From: Micromonospora cabrerizensis
Lineage (GTDB): Bacteria > Actinomycetota > Actinomycetes > Mycobacteriales > Micromonosporaceae
Length of the DNA: 53,458 bases
Reading direction: 5' to 3'
NCBI RefSeq assembly: GCF_022230955.1
Contig: NZ_JAKKFI010000024.1
Coordinates: forward strand, 1-53,458
The translations under genes were made by a program, and so were the position numbers. How positions within the stretch are numbered: position 1 is the stretch's first letter; each line of letters opens with the position of its first letter. Positions 24,435 through 31,025 of the stretch are shown piece by piece. The notes beneath the pieces are model-generated. The model saw only the letters and a program-made list of their open reading frames with translations. It was not told the DNA's origin and ran no database searches.

Positions 24435-25313
24435 TCACGGCGTGTTCGTCACCGTGGGGCTCGGCGTGGTCGGGCTCGCCCCGGTCGAGGGCCGGGCCTG
24501 GGAGATCACCAACAGCACCTCGTCGTCGGTCGACACGGACGTGCCTGCCTCCGGCTCGGTGCCCACCACGGTGCCCGGGGGCAGTTCCGACGGCCGGTAG
24601 ACCACCCGGTAGGCGAGGCCGAGCCGGTCCAGCAGCCCCTCGGCAGTGGCCTGCGGCAGACCGGTGAGCGGCGGCACCGGCACCTCCTCCGGTGCCGTGG
24701 TGGTCGGCGAGCTGCTCGGCGTCTCGCTGGTCGGCGCTGCCGAGGTCGGGGACGCGCTCGTCGGTGCGGCGCTGGTCGCACTGGCGGACGGGGTGGACCG
24801 GGGGCTGTCGCGATCCTCTTCCCGGCTGGAGAGCACCAACCAGAGGGCGCCCCCGAGCAGGCCGGCAAGCAGCAGCGCGAGCACACCCCAGAGGATCGGC
24901 AGCCACCATCGCCGGCCACCCTGTTCCTCCACGTACCACTCCCCGGCGGGTTCCGCCGACCGGGGCGGTCGGACCTCAGCCCGTCCAGACCACGACGGTG
25001 GGGTCGGCGGCGGGCTCGGCGGCCCCGCGGGGATCCGCGTCGTCTGGTCGCTCGCCGCACCCGGAGGTGTACCAGCCGAACGATCAATCGGCATGGTCTG
25101 GTCCGGCGACGGCGCGGTCTCGTCCGGCGCGGCGCGGTCGAGCGGCGCGGTCTCGTCCGGCGCGGCAGGCCGAGTGACCGGCGCGGTCTCGTCCGGCGCG
25201 GGGGCGGGTTGGGCCGGTGGCGGTGACTCGGACCGGTCGGCGGGCGGTGGCAGGGGACGGGTCCGGTCGTCGTCGTGCTCGCCGGCGGGAGGTTCCTGGC
25301 GGTCGTCGCTCAT
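24435..25313 (-). CDS. PASTA-domain membrane protein (no kinase)
   Basis: A 292-residue protein. The N-terminal half (1 to about 135) is Pro/Asp/Thr-rich with repeated PDETAP units. One membrane segment (about 140-162) follows, then a Ser/Thr-rich stalk and a single PASTA domain (about 212-280; VPPLTGLPQATAEGLLDRLGL, LPPGTVVGTEPEAGTSV). It keeps the cytoplasm-membrane-PASTA layout of PknB but lacks a kinase. PASTA domains usually bind peptidoglycan fragments. The ATG at 25313 has GGGAAGGGA upstream; a longer frame to 25427 has none. A second PASTA protein follows upstream on the same strand, 158 bases away. Confidence 0.85.
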   Translation of the reverse strand: MSDDRQEPPAGEHDDDRTRPLPPPADRSESPPPAQPAPAPDETAPVTRPAAPDETAPLDRAAPDETAPSPDQTMPIDRSAGTPPGAASDQTTRIPAGPPSPPPTPPSWSGRAEVRPPRSAEPAGEWYVEEQGGRRWWLPILWGVLALLLAGLLGGALWLVLSSREEDRDSPRSTPSASATSAAPTSASPTSAAPTSETPSSSPTTTAPEEVPVPPLTGLPQATAEGLLDRLGLAYRVVYRPSELPPGTVVGTEPEAGTSVSTDDEVLLVISQARPSTGASPTTPSPTVTNTP

Positions 25314-25471
25314 CGCACGTCCCTTCCCGGACCGGACGGGCGTCATGGCCCTCGACCGCCAACCTAGTCGGCCGTACCGCCATCGGTGGGGACCAGCGTG
25401 TCGAGCCGCGCCGGGGACGCGGCGCACCGGTCCTCACTGCGGACGCGCGAACCAATCCGCGGTCGCCCAGG

Positions 25472-26170
25472 TCAGGGGGTGGGTTTCGCGGTCGGCTGTT
25501 CGGGGGCGCCCGCCCCACACCAGATGCTGACCTCGTCGTTCCAGCGGGCAGGGCCGTCCTCGGCCGGCTCCTGCCGGGTGACCTTTCCGCTGCGCCCACT
25601 GACGTATCGCGGGTAGAGGCCCTCGTCGATCAGCTCGTTGACGGCCTTGTCGCAGTTGTCCCCGACCACGTCGGGCACCTCGGCTGCCGGCGCCGGCCCG
25701 GACACCTGAAGCTGCACCGTCGTGCCCCGGGCGACCTCGGTGCCGACATCGGGTGAGGTGCTCTCGACCGTACGACCGGCGCCGCCACCGAAGACCAGCC
25801 GCCAGCCCAGCCGCTGCTTGCGCAGCGTGTCCCGGGCCTGCACGAAGTCGGTGCCGATCACCGGTGGCACGGTCAGGCCCGACCCCTTGGTCGCCGTGGC
25901 GGAGGTCCGGACGGCCGACGGCGTCGTCCGGCCGGTGCTCGGCCGGGAAGCGGTGGCCCGGCTGGTCGGCGAACCGGTCGCGCTCGCGACCGCCAACGGG
26001 TCCCCCGAGGGTGTGCCGTCCTCGCCGGCCAGCAGCCAACCGCCGGTCGCGCCGACCGCAGCAAGCAGCACAGCGGCCAGCCCTCCGCCCAGCAGCACGC
26101 TGGCCCGACCGGCACCGCCGCCGTCCTGGCCACCGACGGCATCCTGTCGGCCCGTGTTCGTGTCCGTCAT
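25472..26170 (-). CDS. PASTA-domain membrane protein with two PASTA repeats
   Basis: A 232-residue protein. A short Gly-rich cytoplasmic head is followed by a membrane segment (about 25-47), a Ser/Thr-rich stalk (about 50-95) and two PASTA-like repeats (about 98-160, LTVPPVIGTDFVQARDTLRKQ; and about 165-220, AEVPDVVGDNCDKAVNELID). It may sense or bind wall fragments without signalling through its own kinase. I chose the ATG at 26170; a GTG at 26179 is in frame. It is probably co-transcribed with or paralogous to the PASTA gene downstream. Confidence 0.83.
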   Translation of the reverse strand: MTDTNTGRQDAVGGQDGGGAGRASVLLGGGLAAVLLAAVGATGGWLLAGEDGTPSGDPLAVASATGSPTSRATASRPSTGRTTPSAVRTSATATKGSGLTVPPVIGTDFVQARDTLRKQRLGWRLVFGGGAGRTVESTSPDVGTEVARGTTVQLQVSGPAPAAEVPDVVGDNCDKAVNELIDEGLYPRYVSGRSGKVTRQEPAEDGPARWNDEVSIWCGAGAPEQPTAKPTP

Positions 26171-26292
26171 ACCGCCCACCGCCTCATCACCGGCGACCGT
26201 ACCGCCCGCCGCCCAACCTGTTGCGCCGGGCCGCTCATACCGGCGGGTCGTGCGACTCGCCGCGCCGACGACGGGACGTTACGCTGCCCGGC

Positions 26293-27675
26293 ATGGCCAG
26301 ACAGGGCTGGGGAGTGTCGATCGCCACGGCGATCGGGGTCGCTGCCGGCGCGGGTGCCGCCCAACTGGGCTTCGGCTACGGGCTCGGCGTGATCACCTGG
26401 ACGCCCACCGACGCCGGTGCCACCGACACCGCCTGGGCGGACGGCCTCGCCTGGGCCACCTGGCTCGCTGCCAGCTCAACGGTCCTCGGCGCGGTCTGCG
26501 CGCAGCGACTGCACCAACGCACCGCACCGACGACAGCCGAGCCGCAGGTGACGGCCCCCGCCACCGTGCCGGAGCAGGCGACCCCCGCAGGCGAGGCCTC
26601 ACCTGCCGTTGACACCAGCGACCCGCAGGCGGGGCAGGTGACTGCGCCCGACGACCGGGGCGGCCTGCTGCGCCGGGTGACCCTCGCGCTCGGCGCCGGG
26701 ATCGGCGGCCTGGTGACGGTGCTGCTGATCGCCGTACCCGCGCGGGTCGCGACCGGCGCGGACACCGGCGCACCGCAACGGACCGCCGCCGTCCAGGCGA
26801 CGCTGGGCATCCTGCTGGGCGTACTCGTCGCGATCTGGGCGCTCCGCTCCCGGGCAGCCGCGGTCAACGTGACCGCGACGGCCGCCTGGCTCTGGCTGCT
26901 CGCGGTGGTCTCGGTGATCGACGGGGTACGCGTCGGGCGAGGGCTGACCGGCGCTCAACTGGGCACCTGGCAGCTCGACCCGGACCACTCCCGGTACTGG
27001 ATCGGTGACCAGATCTACTGGCCCGGCGCTCTGCTGGCGCTCGTACCCGCGCTGCTGATCGGTCTGCTGGCCGCCCGTCGGGCCGCCCGCCAGGCTGGGC
27101 ACCGCGTCGGTGCGGCAGCCTCCGGCGCTGCCGGCCCGGTGCTCGTGGCGCTCGCCTACCTGACCACACTGCCGCACTGGTCCACCCTGGGCCCCGCGCA
27201 GTTGTCCACCCAACTGATCGCCCCGTACGCGGTGATCGCCGGGGTCGGCGGCTCGGTGCTGGCCGCCGTCCTGGCCGAGCGAGCCGAACGGCACCGGGCG
27301 GCGCACCGGAGCGTGGATTCACCGGCTACGACCACCGACCCGACCTCGACCGTTGCCCCCGAGTTGACCCCGGCTGCCGCCGGTGGGCCGACTCCGACCG
27401 CTCGGGCGACCACCACTCCGGTCGCCGAAGCCGATTCCGCGGCACCGGCCCCCGATTCGTCGGCCCGTGGCGCAGGTCGGCGCAGCAGGGCGGACGCGAC
27501 ACCGCAGGCAACCGGGGCGGGCGCCCCGCCGAACGAGGGTGCGACACCCAGGGTGCCCGCACCACGCACGAACCCGGACGTCCCGGTTGTCGCCCCACCC
27601 ACCACCGACGATCCGACGTCGAGCGCCCGGCGCACCCGCGCAACCCGCCGCGCAACCCGCCCCGCAACAGACTGA
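26293..27675 (+). CDS. Polytopic membrane protein with disordered C-terminal tail
   Basis: A 460-residue protein with about seven to eight membrane segments in two blocks (about 8-80 and 130-345), separated by a hydrophilic Pro/Thr/Ala loop. The last ~115 residues are Pro/Ala/Thr-rich and end with a basic RRTRATRRATRPATD. No family is recognised. The ATG at 26293 fits the first hydrophobic segment but has no clear ribosome site. It is divergent from the two-PASTA gene, sharing a 122-base intergenic region. Confidence 0.75.
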   Translation: MARQGWGVSIATAIGVAAGAGAAQLGFGYGLGVITWTPTDAGATDTAWADGLAWATWLAASSTVLGAVCAQRLHQRTAPTTAEPQVTAPATVPEQATPAGEASPAVDTSDPQAGQVTAPDDRGGLLRRVTLALGAGIGGLVTVLLIAVPARVATGADTGAPQRTAAVQATLGILLGVLVAIWALRSRAAAVNVTATAAWLWLLAVVSVIDGVRVGRGLTGAQLGTWQLDPDHSRYWIGDQIYWPGALLALVPALLIGLLAARRAARQAGHRVGAAASGAAGPVLVALAYLTTLPHWSTLGPAQLSTQLIAPYAVIAGVGGSVLAAVLAERAERHRAAHRSVDSPATTTDPTSTVAPELTPAAAGGPTPTARATTTPVAEADSAAPAPDSSARGAGRRSRADATPQATGAGAPPNEGATPRVPAPRTNPDVPVVAPPTTDDPTSSARRTRATRRATRPATD

Positions 27676-27713
27676 AAACGCCCCGCCCACCCGGGCCCGG
27701 CCCGCCTCACCCT

Positions 27714-27774
27714 GTTGACCATGAAGTTGTTGCCCTCCGGACCGGCGTGTCGTGGCAACAACTTCATGATCGAC
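27714..27774. repeat. Long inverted repeat (21-base arms) between convergent genes
   Basis: Arms at 27714-27734 and 27754-27774 match at 19 of 21 positions when one is reversed, sharing the core CATGAAGTTGTTGCC. The loop is 19 bases. Both mismatches are C/T. It lies 38 bases after the polytopic membrane protein and may act as a terminator or be one copy of a dispersed palindromic repeat. Confidence 0.75.
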
Positions 27775-27786
27775 GCGGCGGGACGC

Positions 27787-27822
27787 GGGTGGGTGGGTTG
27801 GGTGGGGTGGGTGGGTTAGGGG
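27787..27822 (+). other. G-quadruplex-type tract (seven G-runs)
   Basis: Seven runs of three or four G separated by one to three bases (GGGTGGGTGGGTTGGG, then GGGG, GGG, GGG, GGGG). The plus strand meets the usual quadruplex pattern almost twice over. It overlaps the TAA stop of the GCS2 gene, whose transcript would carry the C-rich strand. Confidence 0.7.
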
Positions 27823-29294
27823 ACTGGCCAGGTGTGGACGGGGTTGTTGGTGCGTTGTAGTTCCGCGTAGCGCTGGACCATGTGGTGCAGGGCGTCCTTC
27901 CGGTCCATGCCGTTCCGCCGCTCCGCCGCCCAGACCGCCTCGGTCTGCCAGACGGCACCGTTGCGGCCGGTGCGGCAGCGCTGCTCGATGATGCCGAGCA
28001 GCCGGTCGCGCTGGGCCGGGGCGACACCGAAGCCGTCCAGGCCGAGTGCGGCGGTGGGCAGCAACTGCTCCAGCACCAGCTTGGTCACCGGCACGTCACC
28101 GAGCCCGGGCCAGTGCAGCACGGCGTCGAGACCACGTCGGGCGGCGGCGTGGAAGTTCTCCTCGGCGGAGCTGAAGGTGAGTTGGCTCCAGATCGGGCGG
28201 TCCGCCTCGGCCAGCCCGCGCGCCAGGCCGAAGTAGAAGGCCGCGTTGGCGAGCATGTCCACCACCGTCGGACCGGCCGGGAGCACCCTGTTCTCCACCC
28301 GCAGGTGCGGGCGGCCGTTCATGATGTCGTAGACCGGGCGGTTCCACCGGTAGACCGTCCCGTTGTGCAGCCTCAGCTCCCCGAGCTGCGGCACCCCGCC
28401 GGCGTGCAGCACCTCCACCGGGTCCTCGTCCTCGCAGATCGGCAGCAGCGGCGGGAAGTACCGGACGTTCTCCTCGAACAGGTCGAAGATCGAGGTGATC
28501 CACCGCTCACCGAACCACACCCGGGGGCGTACGCCCTGCGCCTTGAGCTCATCCGGACGAGTGTCGGTGGCCTGCTGGAACAGGGCGATCCGGGTCTCGG
28601 CCCAGAGTTGGCGCCCGTAGAGGAAGGGGCTGTTCGCGCCGACCGCCACCTGCACGCCGGCAATGGCCTGGGACGCGTTCCAGTAGTCGGCGAAGCTGTC
28701 CGGTGCCACCTGGAGGTGGAACTGGAGGCTGGTGCAGGCGGCCTCGGGGGCGATCGAGTCGGTGTGTGTCCGGAGCTGTTCGACCCCACGGATGTCCAGC
28801 TCGATGTCCTCGCCCCGGGCGCCGACGATCTGGTCGTTGAGCACCCGGTAGCGCTCGTTGGTGGAGAGATTGTCCTCGACCAGGTGCCCCTCGGTGAGCG
28901 TGGGCAGGATGCCGACCAGGACGATCTTGGCGTCGGACCTGGCCGCGCGCTCGTCGGCCCGGGAGAGGCTGCCGCGCAGGTCGTGCTCGTAGTCGGCGAA
29001 GCCGGTGCCCTCGATCAGTCGGGGCTCGGCGTTGAGTTCGAGGTTGAACTGCCCCAGCTCGGTCTGGAAGAGCGGGTCGGCGATGTCGGCGAGGATCTCC
29101 TCGTTGCGCATCGCCGGCTCGGCCGCCGAGTCGACCAGGTTGAGTTCGATCTCCAGGCCGGTCATCGGCCGGTCGGCGTCGAAGCCGAAGTCGTCCAGCA
29201 TCAGGGCGAAGACGTCCAGGCACCGCCGTACCTTCTGCCGGTAGCGGACGCGATCGTCCCGGGTGAAGGCACCCTGCGAGACGTCCCTGCCCAT
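27816..29294 (-). CDS. Glutamate-cysteine ligase family (GCS2) protein
   Basis: A 492-residue cytosolic enzyme of the GCS2 family (carboxylate-amine ligases). Supporting stretches are TGLEIELNLV near the N-terminus, FNLELNAEPR, SLQFHLQVAP, VGANSPFLYG and NGRPHLRVENRVLPAGPTVVDM. Family enzymes join glutamate to cysteine (EgtA in ergothioneine synthesis) or related substrates using ATP. No other ergothioneine genes are nearby, and actinomycetes use mycothiol rather than glutathione, so the true product is open. The ATG at 29294 has GGGAGG five bases upstream. Single-gene unit. Confidence 0.85.
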   Translation of the reverse strand: MGRDVSQGAFTRDDRVRYRQKVRRCLDVFALMLDDFGFDADRPMTGLEIELNLVDSAAEPAMRNEEILADIADPLFQTELGQFNLELNAEPRLIEGTGFADYEHDLRGSLSRADERAARSDAKIVLVGILPTLTEGHLVEDNLSTNERYRVLNDQIVGARGEDIELDIRGVEQLRTHTDSIAPEAACTSLQFHLQVAPDSFADYWNASQAIAGVQVAVGANSPFLYGRQLWAETRIALFQQATDTRPDELKAQGVRPRVWFGERWITSIFDLFEENVRYFPPLLPICEDEDPVEVLHAGGVPQLGELRLHNGTVYRWNRPVYDIMNGRPHLRVENRVLPAGPTVVDMLANAAFYFGLARGLAEADRPIWSQLTFSSAEENFHAAARRGLDAVLHWPGLGDVPVTKLVLEQLLPTAALGLDGFGVAPAQRDRLLGIIEQRCRTGRNGAVWQTEAVWAAERRNGMDRKDALHHMVQRYAELQRTNNPVHTWPVP

Positions 29295-29528
29295 GTGTCC
29301 TCCCGACAACCGGCGCGGCCGGGATCCTGCCGTCCCGAAAGCGCATTGTGAACCATCACGGTAAGAGCGCCCACCTGACCGGGGCCAGAGCCCGACGGCG
29401 GTGATCCGACATCGACCCGGGCGGACGCTGCTCGTGGCGGCATCAGTACCCCGTCGCCTGCCGCCGGGACCCGGTAGGGGTGCGAACAACTCGTGACAAT
29501 TACCACGACGTCGGCGGTTTTCGAGACG

Positions 29529-29567
29529 ACGCAGGGCCCGCGCCGACGTGCGGCGCGGGCCCTGCGT
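29529..29567. terminator. 17-bp perfect hairpin after the YceI gene
   Basis: ACGCAGGGCCCGCGCCG (29529-29545) and its perfect complement (29551-29567) enclose ACGTG. It starts 17 bases after the YceI stop on the minus strand. Confidence 0.85.
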
Positions 29568-29583
29568 GATGATCCGGGAGGGA

Positions 29584-30165
29584 TCAGGCCTGACGGACGG
29601 CCTCGCCCTCGATCTCAATCTTGATCTTGCGGCTGACCAGCACGCCCCCGGTCTCCAGGGCGACGTTCCAGGTCAGGCCGAACTCCTCGCGGTCGATCTC
29701 GGTGTGCGCCGAGAAACCGAAGATGTCCTGGCCGAACGGGCTGCGGCCGACACCCTCGAACTCCACCTCGAGCTCGACCGGGCGGGTGACGTCCTTGATG
29801 CTCAGCTCACCGGTGAGCACGAACTCGTTGCCGCGACGGGACTTGACCCCGGTGCTGCGGAACTCGAGCGTCGGGAACTTCTCCGAGTCCAGGAACTCGG
29901 GGCTGCGCAGGTGTGCGTCCCGGTCGGTCTGGGTGGTGTCGATGCTGGCGGCCTGAATGGTCGCGACGACCGACGACTGCAGCGGGTCCTCGGCGATGGT
30001 GATGGTGGCGGTCGCCTCGTTGAACTCACCGCGGACCTTGCTCACCATCATGTGCCGGGCAACGAAGCCGACCCGCTTGTGCGCCACGTCGAGCGCGTAG
30101 GTGCCGGCCGTCGGGATGGTGAGGCCGTCCCAGTCGCGGGTAACCGCATCGATGCTGCTGGTCAT
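29584..30165 (-). CDS. YceI family protein
   Basis: A 193-residue protein with the YceI lipocalin-like fold: GTYALDVAHKRVGFVARHMMVSKVRGEF at the start, SIDTTQTDRDAHLRSPEFLDSEKFPTLEF in the middle and the closing FGLTWNVALETGGVLVSRKIKIEIEGE. Family members bind isoprenoid quinones or similar lipids, and some are induced by stress or base. It has no signal peptide, so it is probably cytoplasmic. GGAGGA lies seven bases before the ATG at 30165. A near-consensus promoter and an inverted repeat lie upstream, shared with a divergent MarR gene that is its likely regulator. Confidence 0.93.
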   Translation of the reverse strand: MTSSIDAVTRDWDGLTIPTAGTYALDVAHKRVGFVARHMMVSKVRGEFNEATATITIAEDPLQSSVVATIQAASIDTTQTDRDAHLRSPEFLDSEKFPTLEFRSTGVKSRRGNEFVLTGELSIKDVTRPVELEVEFEGVGRSPFGQDIFGFSAHTEIDREEFGLTWNVALETGGVLVSRKIKIEIEGEAVRQA

Positions 30166-30184
30166 GCTGCTGTCCTCCAGGAGA

Positions 30185-30215
30185 TTGTTTAGTAGCCCAA
30201 CGACTGCCTGAGCAA
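30185..30215. promoter_or_regulatory. Inverted repeat in the yceI-marR intergenic region, candidate MarR operator
   Basis: TTGTTTAG (30185-30192) faces CTGAGCAA (30208-30215) with two T/C differences and a 15-base gap. It abuts the -10 element of the YceI promoter on the downstream side, where a bound regulator would block transcription. Confidence 0.4.
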
Positions 30216-30245
30216 CTATAACCGCTGCAATATTCCTCGTGTCAA
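30215..30245 (-). promoter_or_regulatory. Strong promoter of the YceI gene
   Basis: TTGACA (30245-30240, a perfect -35) and TATAGT (30220-30215) are 19 bases apart on the minus strand, about 50 bases before the YceI start. An 18-base spacer to TTATAG is an alternative reading. Confidence 0.6.
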
Positions 30246-30252
30246 GTACTGC

Positions 30253-30258
30253 TACGAT
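30253..30258 (+). promoter_or_regulatory. -10 element of a leaderless marR promoter
   Basis: TACGAT (30253-30258) lies six bases before the GTG start of the MarR gene. No Shine-Dalgarno site is present, so transcription probably begins at the start codon itself. Confidence 0.5.
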
Positions 30259-30264
30259 GAACCG

Positions 30265-30768
30265 GTGACCAACGTCTTCGACGATCCCCGGATCACCGCC
30301 GTCGGCCTGCTCTTCGAGGCACACGCCGGGCTGTCAGCCCGGTTCACCGCCCAACTCGAAGAGCACGGCCTCTCCGCTGTCGAGTTCGAGGTCATCACCC
30401 GGCTGGCCCGCTCACCGGGCAACCAGCTCCGCATGACCGACCTCGCCGCTCAGACCTCACTGTCGACCAGCGGGGTGACCCGCGTGGTGGACCGGATGGA
30501 ACGCGACGGGTTGCTCACCCGGCGCGCCTGCCCGAACGACCGGCGCAGCTCGTACGCGGTGGTCACCGCCGCGGGGATGCAGCGACTGAACGAGACGCTG
30601 CCCGGGCACCTGCAGATGATCGAGCAGTGGTTCACCGGCCAACTCGACCCCGAGGCACTGGCGGCCCTGCTCGACGGGCTGCGCCGGGTCCGCGACGCCG
30701 CGCACCCGTGCGCCACCGCAGGCAGCGACGACACCAGCTTCGAGCAGGCCGACGCCAGCCGGTCCTGA
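30265..30768 (+). CDS. MarR family transcriptional regulator
   Basis: A 167-residue winged-helix regulator. The DNA-binding part has LSAVEFEVITRLARSPGNQLRMTDLAAQ, SLSTSGVTRVVDRMERDGLLTR and the wing RRACPNDRRSSYAVVT, the typical MarR order. It probably represses the divergent YceI gene, with which it shares 99 bases containing overlapping promoters. The GTG start with a -10 hexamer six bases before it indicates a leaderless transcript. The last ~20 residues are a disordered tail. Confidence 0.92.
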   Translation: MTNVFDDPRITAVGLLFEAHAGLSARFTAQLEEHGLSAVEFEVITRLARSPGNQLRMTDLAAQTSLSTSGVTRVVDRMERDGLLTRRACPNDRRSSYAVVTAAGMQRLNETLPGHLQMIEQWFTGQLDPEALAALLDGLRRVRDAAHPCATAGSDDTSFEQADASRS

Positions 30769-30799
30769 GCACGCCCGAGGGTGGGCGAGATGGCAGCAC

Positions 30800-30866
30800 C
30801 GGCAGAAAGACCGGCAGAAGTCGTTCCGGCAAGCTGGATGATCCGGGCGAAGCCGGCTTTCTGCCG
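30800..30866. repeat. 10-bp inverted repeat with internal direct repeats after marR
   Basis: CGGCAGAAAG (30800-30809) faces CTTTCTGCCG (30857-30866) across 47 bases. Inside, ACCGGCAGAA recurs at once (30810-30819). The 257-base gap between marR and the STAND gene holds no convincing ORF. Confidence 0.5.
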
Positions 30867-31025
30867 TCGTAGCGGTGGCAGGCTTCGTGCACCGGGGATC
30901 ACCGGGGGGTGACGGCGCGGGCGATCAGCGAGGGGTAGCACCAAGGGGGCTCTTCGCCCGCGCCACTCTCTCGCCCCCGGTCATCCTCGGCAGCGTCCCT
31001 GGCACGTTTTCTGGCACCTGACCCG

